A program made the translations under genes and the position numbers. A stretch of DNA of 64,000 nt from Actinomadura xylanilytica (GTDB lineage: Bacteria; Actinomycetota; Actinomycetes; Streptosporangiales; Streptosporangiaceae): contig NZ_JASNWE010000001.1 of the NCBI RefSeq assembly GCF_030283145.1, positions 1,239,751 through 1,303,750 of the forward strand, written 5' to 3'. The notes beneath the pieces were generated by a model. It was given only the letters and a program-made list of their open reading frames with translations, did not search any database and had not been told where the DNA came from. Below, in pieces: positions 1 through 9,181 of the stretch. Positions within the stretch are counted from its first letter, which is position 1. Each line of letters starts with the position of its first letter.

Positions 1-782
1 ACCCGCTGGGCGTCGGGGCGCGCCGCCGGGTCCTTGGCCAGGCAGGCGCCGACGATGCCGCGCAGCGAGCCGGGCAGCGGCGACAGGTCGGGGTCCTGCT
101 GGAGGATGCGGTGGAAGACCGCGGAGATCGTGTCGTTGCCGAACGGGTGCCGCCCGGTCGCGGCGAACAGCATCGTCGAGCCCCAGGCGAACAGGTCGAC
201 GGCGGCGCCCAGCTCGGCGTCGGTCACCTGCTCGGGTGCCATGTAGGAGGGCGTGCCGACCACACCGCTCGCCTTCGCCGCCGACGGGCCGAGCACGCGG
301 GCGATGCCGAAGTCGATGACGCGCGGGCCGTCCGGCCCCATCAGCACGTTCGACGGCTTGAAGTCGCGGTGCAGGATCCCGGCCCGGTGGATCGCCGCCA
401 GCGCGGTGATCGTGCCGATCGCGAGCCGGTCGAGGTCGGTGCCGGCGCGCGGGCCCGAGGCGGCGAGCAGCCCGGAGAGCGAGGGGCCCGGCACGTACTC
501 GCTGACGACGTAGGGGAGCTCGCCGGACACGTCGGCGTCGAGGACCTGCGCGGTGCAGAACCCGGCGACCCGGCCGATGAGCTTCATCTCCCGCTCGAAC
601 CGGCCCCGCCACTCGGGGTTGCGGCTGAGCTGGGCGCGCAGCAGCTTGACGGCCGCCTGCCGCCCGTCGCCGGTGCGGCCGAGGTACACCACGCTCTGCC
701 CGCCCTCGCCCAGCCTGCCCACCAGCTCGTAGCGGCCCAGCCGCGCGGGATCGTCCGGCAGCAGAGGTCGAACGGGCGTCAT
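1..782 (-). CDS. Serine/threonine protein kinase, N-terminal part (runs off the left edge)
   Basis: This is a Hanks-type Ser/Thr kinase of the bacterial PknB-like class; about 260 residues are visible and the reading frame is open to the window edge. The glycine loop GEGGQSVVYLG lies near residues 25-35, the ATP-anchoring lysine is in AAVKLL (about 46), the catalytic loop is HRDFKPSN (139-146, catalytic Asp about 140), the metal-binding DFG is at about 157-159, and the activation segment reads GTPSYMAPEQ. All catalytic residues are present, so an active kinase is expected. The ATG at 782 begins MTPVRPLLPDDPARLGRYEL, a normal start just before the kinase fold. Any transmembrane or sensor domain lies outside the window, so substrate and signal are unknown. 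Confidence 0.93.
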   Translation of the reverse strand, partial: MTPVRPLLPDDPARLGRYELVGRLGEGGQSVVYLGRTGDGRQAAVKLLRAQLSRNPEWRGRFEREMKLIGRVAGFCTAQVLDADVSGELPYVVSEYVPGPSLSGLLAASGPRAGTDLDRLAIGTITALAAIHRAGILHRDFKPSNVLMGPDGPRVIDFGIARVLGPSAAKASGVVGTPSYMAPEQVTDAELGAAVDLFAWGSTMLFAATGRHPFGNDTISAVFHRILQQDPDLSPLPGSLRGIVGACLAKDPAARPDAQR

Positions 783-933
783 GGGTTCTCCTCCGTCGCG
801 TGCGGACCCGCCACGGGAGCTGTACCCGCCCGAGTGCCGGATGGCCCTTTCTTCCGTCACTCGTTAGACGCCTGTGATCACCGATGTGTTCGGTGCGTGC
901 CGGCCGCGCCGCGTCCGTGCGCGGCCCGCCGGA

Positions 934-1869
934 TCAGGCGAGCGCCCAGCGGGCCTGGGTGCGCACGCCCGGGTCGGGATCGGCCAGCGCCTCGGTGAGC
1001 GCGGTGACGACCTCGGGCCGTCCGGCCCCGGCGCGGAGGCCGCCCGTCCACTGCTCCAAGGACTGGACCGCGGCCCGGCGGACGTCCGCGGTGGGGTCGC
1101 GGAGGGCACGGACCAGCGGGCGGACGGCGGTTTCCGGCGTCGCCGCCCCCAGCGCGAACGCGGCCCGGCGCCGCACCTGCCAGCTCGGGTGCGCGACGGC
1201 GGTCACGACCCGTCCCTCCAGGGGCTCGGGCACGCCGAGCCGGGCGGCTGCGTCGAGGGCGGCCATCACCACGACCGGGTCGTGGTCGGCGAGGAGATGG
1301 TCCAGGGCGGGCGTCCCGGCGGGCGCGGCCAGCCGGGCCAGGCCCTCGGCCACCGCCACCCGGATCTCGCGGGACGGGTCGTCGGCGGCCTCGGCGACGG
1401 CGCGGACCGCGCGGAGCCCGACCAGCCCGAGGACGGCCTGGAGCCGCACCTGGGGCTCGTCGTCCTGGAGCCCCTGCGCGTAGAGCTCCCCGGTGCCCTG
1501 GACCAGGATCGCCAGCAGGTCGGCGGCCGTCTCCCGGACGAAGGGGTCGCGGCCGCGGGCGGCGGCGAGCAGCAGGGCGTCGACGCCGTCGTCCCCGAGG
1601 TGGACCTCGGGGAGGCCGCGCAGCGCGTCGGCCGCGAGGCGGCGCACATCCTCGTGCTCGTCGGCCAGCGCCCAGGCGAGGGTGTCGCCGACGCCGCGCG
1701 GGGCGTCCTCCGTCCCGGCGATCTCGGCGAGTGCCTTCAGGGCGGCGGCGCGCACCGCGGGTTCGGGGCCGCGGAGCCGGGCCTCGATGTCGGCGAGGCG
1801 GAGGTGCTCGGGCCGGGGCGGCCCGATGGCGGGGAGGGGGTCGGGGGTGGTTCGGCCGGTGATCGTCAT
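934..1869 (-). CDS. HEAT-repeat protein
   Basis: The protein has 311 residues and consists almost entirely of HEAT/armadillo-type helical repeats of about 30 residues. Repeated units resemble VRRLAADALRGL, VRLQAVLGLVGL, IRVAVAEGLARL, VRRRAAFALGAA and VRRAAVQSLEQW. Such scaffolds bind other proteins; no catalytic motif, signal peptide or membrane segment is visible. The open frame extends upstream, but the ATG at 1869 has a good GGAGG site about 6 nt before it, whereas the upstream residues are Arg/Pro-rich noise. A possible -35 (TTGACT, 2055-2050 on the minus strand) lies in the 260 nt leader between this gene and the transporter upstream. The kinase gene lies downstream on the same strand, and a functional link to it is possible but unproven. 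Confidence 0.82.
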   Translation of the reverse strand: MTITGRTTPDPLPAIGPPRPEHLRLADIEARLRGPEPAVRAAALKALAEIAGTEDAPRGVGDTLAWALADEHEDVRRLAADALRGLPEVHLGDDGVDALLLAAARGRDPFVRETAADLLAILVQGTGELYAQGLQDDEPQVRLQAVLGLVGLRAVRAVAEAADDPSREIRVAVAEGLARLAAPAGTPALDHLLADHDPVVVMAALDAAARLGVPEPLEGRVVTAVAHPSWQVRRRAAFALGAATPETAVRPLVRALRDPTADVRRAAVQSLEQWTGGLRAGAGRPEVVTALTEALADPDPGVRTQARWALA

Positions 1870-2129
1870 GGCGGGCCTCCGGGAAGCCGTCGGATCCGGG
1901 CGCCGGCGCCGCGGCCGGCGGAAGGGGGCGGGATCAGCGACGGGTACAGAGGGCGCCGGCCTGGCGCCGGAGGTCGACGTGGAGCCGCACGGTGAGGGGC
2001 GCACTCGGATTCACCTTCATCCGCTCATCGTGACCCCAGTTTCCCATCAAGTCAACTGGATAAGTAGGAAATATGCACGGGACAGAGGGACCGCGCCACG
2101 CGCGGCCCCCTCGCCCGGCGGGCGAACGG

Positions 2130-3578
2130 TCACGCGGCCCGCTCCGCCGCCGGCTCGGCCGGCCCGTCCGCCCGAGCGGAGGCGCCGCGTCCGCGCAGCA
2201 GCGCCAGGCCGAGCACCGCGCCCGCCCCGGCGATCACGGCCGCCACCACGAACGCGGCCCGGAACCCGTCGGTGAGCCGCGCGGCGTCGCCGATGGCGTC
2301 CGCGCCCCGGGACGCGGCGAACGCACCCGCCACCGCCAGTCCGAGCGCCGAGCCCACCTGGTAGGTGGTGTTGACGATGCCCGAGGCCAGACCGCTCTGC
2401 TCGCCGGGCACCCTGGAGATCGCCGTCATCATCGTCGGGATGAAGGCCAGCGACATGCCGAGCGCCGCGACCATCGAGGCCGCCAGCACGTCCACCGCGA
2501 AGCTCCCGTCCGGACGCGCCAGCGCGAGCCAGCCCAGGCCGAGCGCGAGGATCGCCATCCCGGCGACCGCGAGCGGCTTCGTCCCGAACCTGCCCATCAG
2601 CCGGCCGGTCACCCCGACCATCAGGACCATCACCGTGACGGTCATCGGCAGCAGCGCCGCGCCACTGGCGAACGCGCCGAAGCCGAGCACCTGCTGGAGG
2701 TACAGGTTGAGGAAGTACCAGGCCGGGATCCACGCGCCGCCGAGCAGCGCGAACACCACGTTCGCCGCCGCCAGGTCCGGCGTGCGCCACACCGACAGCG
2801 GCATCAGCGGGTGCCGCAGCGTCCGCTGGACGAGCACGAACACGGCCAGCAGGACAGCCGCCCCCGCGAGTTCGAGCAGCGTCCCGGCCGAGCCCCAGCC
2901 CTGGTCCGGGGCCCGGACGATCGCGAACACCGCCAGCGCCAGCCCGCCCGTCACCGCGGCGGCGCCGAGCACGTCGATCGAGCCGCGCCGGGACCCGACG
3001 GCGGGCAGCACGGCCGGGACCGCGGCGAGCGTGGCCAGGCCGATCGGGACGTAGAGGATGAACACCCACGGCCAGCTCAGCCACTCGGTGAGCACGCCGC
3101 CGAGGAACACCCCCGCCGTGCCGCCGGCCGGGGCCGCGGCGCCGTAGAGCGCCATCGCCCTGCCGAGCTCCCGCGGGTTCCGCCCGAAGATCGTCATGAG
3201 CAGCGTCATCGACGCGGGGGCGATCAGCGCGGCGCCGACGCCCTGGACGCCGCGGCCGAGGAGCTCGGTCCCGGGGTTCTGGGCCGCCGCCGCGACGATC
3301 GAGCCGACGATCAGGACGGCCCAGCCCGCACTGAAGACCCGCCGGGCGCCGAGCAGGTCGGCCAGCCGCCCGCCGAGCAGCAGCAGCCCGCCGAAGACGA
3401 TCACGTACGCGTTGAACACCCATTGCAGGCCGCCCGGCGAGAAGCCGAGGTCGCGCCGCATGTCGGGGAGGGCGACCCCGATGATCGAGGTGTCCATGAT
3501 GACCATGAACTGGGCGGTCGCGAGCACGAGGAGCGCCCACCACCGCCGGTTTCCCTGCACGGACACGTCCGCCTCCAT
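2130..3578 (-). CDS. DHA2-family MFS drug/proton antiporter
   Basis: This 482-residue integral membrane protein matches the EmrB/QacA (DHA2, 14-TM) branch of the major facilitator superfamily in length and motifs. The first helix carries the family hallmark VIMDTSIIGVALP, followed by the loop motif GRLADLLGARRVF (motif A) and a motif-C-like GRGVQGVGAALIAPASMTL. The expected role is proton-driven export of an amphiphilic drug or metabolite. The start ATG at 3578 has AGAGG about 5 nt upstream, and that ribosome site lies inside a CsoR-like palindrome at 3579-3595, so repressor binding would cover the translation start region. No regulator gene is adjacent. The substrate cannot be deduced from the sequence. 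Confidence 0.9.
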   Translation of the reverse strand: MEADVSVQGNRRWWALLVLATAQFMVIMDTSIIGVALPDMRRDLGFSPGGLQWVFNAYVIVFGGLLLLGGRLADLLGARRVFSAGWAVLIVGSIVAAAAQNPGTELLGRGVQGVGAALIAPASMTLLMTIFGRNPRELGRAMALYGAAAPAGGTAGVFLGGVLTEWLSWPWVFILYVPIGLATLAAVPAVLPAVGSRRGSIDVLGAAAVTGGLALAVFAIVRAPDQGWGSAGTLLELAGAAVLLAVFVLVQRTLRHPLMPLSVWRTPDLAAANVVFALLGGAWIPAWYFLNLYLQQVLGFGAFASGAALLPMTVTVMVLMVGVTGRLMGRFGTKPLAVAGMAILALGLGWLALARPDGSFAVDVLAASMVAALGMSLAFIPTMMTAISRVPGEQSGLASGIVNTTYQVGSALGLAVAGAFAASRGADAIGDAARLTDGFRAAFVVAAVIAGAGAVLGLALLRGRGASARADGPAEPAAERAA

Positions 3579-3640
3579 ATACCTCTAGGGGGTATGTCTG
3601 TCTGACGAGAGGGGACGTTAACATACCCCTAGGGGGTTTA
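3579..3640. promoter_or_regulatory. Paired CsoR/CstR-like operators upstream of the MFS gene
   Basis: Two GC-box palindromes lie 44 bp apart (start to start): ATACCTCTAGGGGGTAT at 3579-3595, directly abutting the start codon, and ATACCCCTAGGGGGTTT at 3623-3639. The form ATACCCC-TAGG-GGTAT is typical of operators bound by CsoR/RcnR/FrmR/CstR-type repressors, which sense copper, nickel, formaldehyde or persulfide. Duplication around a promoter is the expected layout for such tetramers. Assignment is by motif only; the repressor is not encoded in this window. Confidence 0.55.
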
Positions 3641-3766
3641 CTAGGTGACGGTGGTCACAGGGGCGTGCCGACGCCGTTCACGCCGGGCCCGCGGAGGGTG
3701 GGCACGCGGAGGCCGGGCCGCGGCCGGTGGCCGGGCCCGGCGGTGCCGGCGGGGTTCCCCGGGCGG

Positions 3767-6046
3767 TCAGGTCTTTTCGAGGAACTCGGTGCGGTCCTCG
3801 TCGAGCAGGGAGGCCAGCTCGGCGGCGAGGCCCGGATGGGCGGCGAGCTCCGGGTCGGCCTCGACCAGGGCGGTGGCCTCCTCACGCGCGTCCCTGATGA
3901 CGTCCTCGTCCTTCTGGAGCGTGAGCAGGCGCAGGCTGCTCGACCGTCCGGCCTGCGTGGCGCCGAGGACGTCGCCCTCGCGGCGCTGCTCGAGGTCGAG
4001 CCGCGACAGCTTGAAACCGTCGGTCGTCGAGGCCACCGCGTCCAGCCGCTCGCGCGCCTTGCTGCCCGGCTCGGCGTCGGTGACCAGCAGGCACAGGCCG
4101 TGCAGCGACCCCCGGCCGACCCGGCCGCGGAGCTGGTGGAGCTGCGACACGCCGAACCGGTCGGCATCCATGATCACCATCACGGTGGCGTTCGGCACGT
4201 CCACGCCGACCTCGATGACCGTGGTGGCGAGCAGGACGTCCAGCTCGCGCTCGGTGAAGCGGCGCATCACCGCGTCCTTCTCGTCGGCGTGGAGCTTGCC
4301 GTGCAGCACGCCGACGCGCAGCCCGGACAGCAGCTCGTCCTGGAGGAGCGGCAGCAGCTCCATGATCCCGAGCGGGGAGCGGCGGCCCTCCTCGTCGGCG
4401 GGCGCCGCGTCGACCGCGTCGCCCTCGTCGCCCTCCCGCTCGCCGATCCGCGGGCAGACGATGTAGATCTGCCGGCCCTCCCCCGCCTCCTCGCGGATCC
4501 GCTCCCAGGCGCGGGCGAGGAACGCCGGCTTCTCCGGCGGCACCACATGGGTCCTGATCTCGGCCCGTCCCGCCGGGAGCTGGCCGAGCACCGAGGTCTC
4601 CAGGTCGCCGAAGACCGTCATCGCGACCGTCCGCGGGATCGGCGTCGCGGTCATCACCAGCACGTGCGGGCGCCCGCCGGTCACCTTCGCGCGCAGCGCG
4701 TCGCGCTGCTCGACGCCGAAGCGGTGCTGCTCGTCGACCACGACGAGGCCGAGGTCGGCGAACTGCACGTGGTCCTGGAGCAGGGCGTGCGTGCCGACCA
4801 CGATGCCGGCCGCGCCGGACGCCACGTCCAGCAGCGCCGCCTTGCGCGCCTTGGCGCCGAGCGAGCCGGTCAGCAGCGCCACCCGGGTCGCGTGCTCGGC
4901 CCCGCCGATCTGGCCCGCCCGCCCGAGGTCGCCGAGCAGCGCGCCGATCGACCGGAAGTGCTGCTGGGCGAGCACCTCGGTCGGCGCCAGCAGCGCCGCC
5001 TGCCCGCCCCCGTCGACGACCTGGAGCATCGCGCGCAGCGCGACCACCGTCTTGCCGCTGCCCACGTCGCCCTGGAGGAGGCGGTGCATGGGATGGGCGA
5101 CCGCCAGGTCGGCGGCGATCTCGTCGCCCACCTTCCGCTGCCCGTCGGTGAGGTCGAACGGGAGCCGCGCCTCGAACTCCGACGCCAGGCCGCGGGCCGC
5201 GGGCGGCCGGGCCTTGGCCGGCAGCGCGGCGGCGGCCCGCCGGCGGCGGGCGAGCGCGATCTGCAGAACGAACGCCTCGTCCCACTTGAGGCGCTTCCTG
5301 GCCCGGCCGAGCTGGTCCCAGCTCCGCGGCCGGTGGATGCCCTCGTACGCCTCGGGCAGCCCGATCAGGGCACGGCGCTCCAACAGGGTGGCTGGAATCG
5401 GGTCGGACGGACCGGAGCGAAGCGAGGACCGCCCGGCCCCCTCGGCAGGGGTCCGTGGGTCGTCCCCCGGGGGAAGCGGGTCGGTGGGGAGTTGGAGCTG
5501 GTCCAGCACCATGCCGATCGACTTGCCCAGGGTCTCGATGTCCAGGCCCTTGGTGGACGGGTAGATCGGGATGATCTCGTCGGCCCACTCCTGCGCGGCC
5601 CGCTCGGCGGACTGGGCCTCGACCACCTTGTACTGGGGGTGCGCGAGCTGGCGCTGGGGCTTGCCGCTGCGCGGCCGGTAGGTGCTGATCTTGCCGGCGA
5701 ACAGCCCGCGGGTGCCCGGCGCCAGGTCCCGCTCGGGGACATAGGAGCCCCTGCGGCCGAAGAAGCTCAGCTTCAGCTCGCCGGTGCCGTCGGTGACGGT
5801 GATCTCCAGCACGTAGCCGGGGCTGCGGGTCAGGCTGCGGCCCTGGACCTTCACCACCTCGGCCATCACCGTGACGTGCTCGCCGTCCTCGAGGCCGCTG
5901 AGCGGGGTCAGCTCGCCGCGGTGGGCGTAGCGGCGCGGGTAGTGGTGCAGGAGGTCGCCGACCGTGTGCAGGTCGAGTCCCTTGGCCAGCACCTTGGCCG
6001 TCTTGTCGCCGAGGACCTTGTGCAACGGCTCGTCCAGATTCGCCAC
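3767..6046 (-). CDS. recG: ATP-dependent DNA helicase RecG
   Basis: RecG is a superfamily 2 helicase that remodels stalled replication forks and branch-migrates Holliday junctions. The 759-residue protein shows the N-terminal wedge/OB region, Walker A GDVGSGKT (326-333), motif II DEQH (438-441, the RecG-specific box), motif III TATPIPRT, and the C-terminal ATTVIEVGVDVPNA and QLRGRVGRG motifs. It is longer than typical RecG because a non-conserved stretch of about 25 residues (about 194-218) interrupts the region between the wedge domain and the helicase core; its DNA (about 5393-5467) contains the hairpin CCCCT-CGGC-AGGGG. The gene follows fakA on the same strand, a common actinobacterial arrangement. 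The start ATG gives MANLDEPLHKVLG, which matches the family. Confidence 0.96.
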   Translation of the reverse strand: MANLDEPLHKVLGDKTAKVLAKGLDLHTVGDLLHHYPRRYAHRGELTPLSGLEDGEHVTVMAEVVKVQGRSLTRSPGYVLEITVTDGTGELKLSFFGRRGSYVPERDLAPGTRGLFAGKISTYRPRSGKPQRQLAHPQYKVVEAQSAERAAQEWADEIIPIYPSTKGLDIETLGKSIGMVLDQLQLPTDPLPPGDDPRTPAEGAGRSSLRSGPSDPIPATLLERRALIGLPEAYEGIHRPRSWDQLGRARKRLKWDEAFVLQIALARRRRAAAALPAKARPPAARGLASEFEARLPFDLTDGQRKVGDEIAADLAVAHPMHRLLQGDVGSGKTVVALRAMLQVVDGGGQAALLAPTEVLAQQHFRSIGALLGDLGRAGQIGGAEHATRVALLTGSLGAKARKAALLDVASGAAGIVVGTHALLQDHVQFADLGLVVVDEQHRFGVEQRDALRAKVTGGRPHVLVMTATPIPRTVAMTVFGDLETSVLGQLPAGRAEIRTHVVPPEKPAFLARAWERIREEAGEGRQIYIVCPRIGEREGDEGDAVDAAPADEEGRRSPLGIMELLPLLQDELLSGLRVGVLHGKLHADEKDAVMRRFTERELDVLLATTVIEVGVDVPNATVMVIMDADRFGVSQLHQLRGRVGRGSLHGLCLLVTDAEPGSKARERLDAVASTTDGFKLSRLDLEQRREGDVLGATQAGRSSSLRLLTLQKDEDVIRDAREEATALVEADPELAAHPGLAAELASLLDEDRTEFLEKT

Positions 6047-6086
6047 GCCGTCATTTCTAGCCCATCGGGAGGACGGCGGGGTCCGG

Positions 6087-7688
6087 TCACTCGACGCCGA
6101 CGAGCAGCGGGCAGCGCTCCTGGCCGCCGTCGTGCACGCCGGCCTCGACGTCCGGGTGCCGTTCGCGGAGGTGCGCCTCCAGGTCCGCGGCGAGTCCCGG
6201 CGGCGCGGGCGCGCCCGGGATCAGCGTGACCAGCTCGCCGCCGCCCGACAGCATCCGGTCCAGCAGGCGGCGGGCGACCTCGGCGACGGTGGCGCCGATC
6301 ATCGCGACGTCGCCCTCGATCAGTCCGAGGACGTCGCCGGGGCGGCAGAGCCCCGCGCTGGTGACGGCCTCCTCGGCGGCGACCTCCAGGTGGCCGAACC
6401 GGGTCGCGCCCGCCGCGCGGGTCATCGCGATCACGTCCTCGCCGAACCGGCGGAGCGGGTCGTGCACGGCGAGCGCCGCCAGGCCCTGCACCGACGCCTT
6501 GGCCGGGACGACCGCGATACGGGCGCCGGTGTCGCGGGCGCGTTCGGCGGCGGCCTCGGCCAGGGCCAGCACCCCGGGCCCGTCCGGCAGCACGGTGACC
6601 TCGTCGCCCGCGGCCAGGATCGCCTCGGCGAGCACGGCGAGGGGCGGCGCCGCGCCCGGCTCGCGGCGGACGACGCGGGCGCCGTGCGCCTCGAACAGCG
6701 CGGCCAGCCCGTCGGCGGCGGTGACGGCGACGATGGCGCGGCCGGCGCCGGACGCGTGCGGCGCCTCGTCCGGGACGTGCAGGAAGGTGACCCGGAGGCG
6801 GTGCGGCCGGCCGACCGCGAGGCCCGCCTCGATCGCGGCGCCCGCGTCGTCCACGTGGACGTGGACGTTCCAGAGGCCGTCGCCGCCGACGACCACGAGC
6901 GAGTCGCCGAGCCCGTCGAGGGCCTCGCGCAGCGCCGGCATGGCCTCGTCGGGCGCGTCCAGCAGATACATCACCTCGTACCCCGGACCGGGCGGTTCCG
7001 GGCGCTCCTCCCCCGCGGGCGCGCGTCCGGCGACGCGGACGGGCACCTCGTACCGCTCCGGGTACTCGTCGGTGATCACGGCGACCAGCGCGTCCAGCAC
7101 CACGCACAGGCCGGCCGCGCCCGCGTCCACGACGCCGCTGCGCGCCAGGACGTCGAGCTGGTCGGTGGTGCGGCGCAGTGCCCGCCGCGCTCCGGACGCC
7201 GCCGCCCGGGCGGTCCCGGCGAGGCCGCCGGGCGCGGACGCTCCGCCGGTCGCCGCGGACGCCGCCTCCAAGACGCTGAGGATCGTGCCCTCGACGGGAT
7301 GCTCGACGGCCCTCCGCGCCAGCACGGCCGCGTTCTCCAGCGCCGCGGCGAACGTGGCGCCGTCCGCCACCGCGCCCGGACGGCCGAGGACGTCGGCCAG
7401 CCCGCGGAACACCTGGCTGAGGATCACCCCGGAGTTGCCGCGCGCGCCCAGCAGCGCTCCCTGCGCGAGGGACTTCCAGGCCGCCTCGGCACCGCCGGCC
7501 GCCAGCGCGTCCGCGCCGGTGATCGCGTCAGCGGACGCGAGCACGGTGAGGTGCAGGTTGGTGCCGGTGTCGCCGTCGGGCACCGGGAAGACGTTGAGGG
7601 CGTCGATCTCGGCCCTGGTACGGCCGAGGGCCTCGGCCGCGAGCCTGCTCCAGCGCCGGACCGCCGCCCCGTCGAGGACCTCGCCCAC
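6087..7688 (-). CDS. fakA: DAK2-domain fatty-acid-kinase-like protein (FakA/YloV family)
   Basis: The 533-residue protein has an N-terminal DAK2/DhaL ATP-binding domain with the diagnostic NVFPVPDGDTGTN and GARGNSGVILSQ motifs, followed by a linker and the C-terminal FakA domain. In characterised relatives FakA binds ATP and phosphorylates fatty acids held by a FakB (DegV-family) carrier, feeding exogenous or recycled fatty acids into phospholipids. No fakB is present in the window. The GTG at 7688 has GGGGAG about 8 nt upstream; an ATG two bases further out is in another frame. The order rpmB-fakA-recG is conserved in many Gram-positive bacteria, here with rpmB divergent. Assignment to the family is firm; the exact substrate is inferred. 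Confidence 0.88.
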   Translation of the reverse strand: MGEVLDGAAVRRWSRLAAEALGRTRAEIDALNVFPVPDGDTGTNLHLTVLASADAITGADALAAGGAEAAWKSLAQGALLGARGNSGVILSQVFRGLADVLGRPGAVADGATFAAALENAAVLARRAVEHPVEGTILSVLEAASAATGGASAPGGLAGTARAAASGARRALRRTTDQLDVLARSGVVDAGAAGLCVVLDALVAVITDEYPERYEVPVRVAGRAPAGEERPEPPGPGYEVMYLLDAPDEAMPALREALDGLGDSLVVVGGDGLWNVHVHVDDAGAAIEAGLAVGRPHRLRVTFLHVPDEAPHASGAGRAIVAVTAADGLAALFEAHGARVVRREPGAAPPLAVLAEAILAAGDEVTVLPDGPGVLALAEAAAERARDTGARIAVVPAKASVQGLAALAVHDPLRRFGEDVIAMTRAAGATRFGHLEVAAEEAVTSAGLCRPGDVLGLIEGDVAMIGATVAEVARRLLDRMLSGGGELVTLIPGAPAPPGLAADLEAHLRERHPDVEAGVHDGGQERCPLLVGVE

Positions 7689-7928
7689 ATCCGCTCCCCT
7701 CCGCCGTGCCCGCTACCTCTGTACCCTGCGGACCCCGCCCTTGGGAACCGTCCAGGCCGGGGACGGGAGTGGATCGGCGGGACGATTCGCCTAGCGGACG
7801 CGCGGTCGGCTACTCTGATTCGTGCGCCTCGTCCGAGACGCTTATCAGTGAGCGCTCCAGGTGACCGGCACCCTGCCCGGCATCAGGGGGCTCCGGTTCA
7901 GAGCATCGACACCCACTTGGAGTTTCCC

Positions 7929-8123
7929 GTGGCTTCCGTCTGCGACGTCTGCGGCAAGGGACCCGGTTTCGGCATGCGCGTCTCCCACTCGCACCGCCGC
8001 ACCCCGCGCCGCTGGAACCCCAACATCCAGCGCGTGCGCGCCGTCGTGAACGGCAGCACCAAGCGGATCAACGCCTGCACGTCCTGCATCAAGGCCGGCA
8101 AGATCGTCAAGCCGACCGTCTGA
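7929..8123 (+). CDS. rpmB: 50S ribosomal protein bL28
   Basis: This 64-residue protein is the large-subunit protein bL28 (MASVCDVCGKGPGFGM at the N-terminus, RRTPRRWNPNIQ in the middle). It is the zinc-binding C+ form, with cysteine pairs CDVC (5 and 8) and CTSC (50 and 53). Some actinomycetes also carry a zinc-free paralogue, so this copy may be the one favoured when zinc is sufficient. The start is a GTG preceded by TTGGAG; no in-frame ATG begins the conserved sequence. The gene diverges from fakA, and the roughly 240 bp between them hold the promoters. Confidence 0.96.
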   Translation: MASVCDVCGKGPGFGMRVSHSHRRTPRRWNPNIQRVRAVVNGSTKRINACTSCIKAGKIVKPTV

Positions 8124-8148
8124 CACGGCCCAGCGCCGAGCACGCCTC

Positions 8149-8183
8149 AGCCGGCTCACCGGAACTCTCCGGAGAGTCGGCTT
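8149..8183 (+). terminator. Putative terminator after rpmB
   Basis: AGCCG at 8149 can pair with CGGCT ending at 8182, enclosing the inner palindrome ACTCTCCGGAGAGT (8164-8177), and is followed by TTTCG. It sits 26 bp after the rpmB stop and ahead of the convergent thiD gene. Confidence 0.5.
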
Positions 8184-8267
8184 TCGCGTTCCCGGCCCGC
8201 CGCCCCGGCCTGCGGCCCGGTCCGCTCTCCCGGGCCGCTCTTCCCCTTCGCCCGCGCCGGCGGGCCG

Positions 8268-9113
<846 letters not shown>

Positions 9114-9181
9114 TTTAGAGGGGTTCACCGGCGCCGCGATCGGCCCGGTGCCCAGGCCGGAGCGGTGGCGGGGCAAGCGGG

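Noticed and set aside
3665..6229. Very long plus-strand open frame (854 codons) opposite recG
   Set aside because: It is a GC-driven shadow: composition is Arg/Gly/Pro-rich, no family motif appears, and recG on the other strand has full helicase motifs.
9114..9181. TPP riboswitch upstream of thiD
   Set aside because: The leader is too short and the conserved CUGAGA-type core was not seen.
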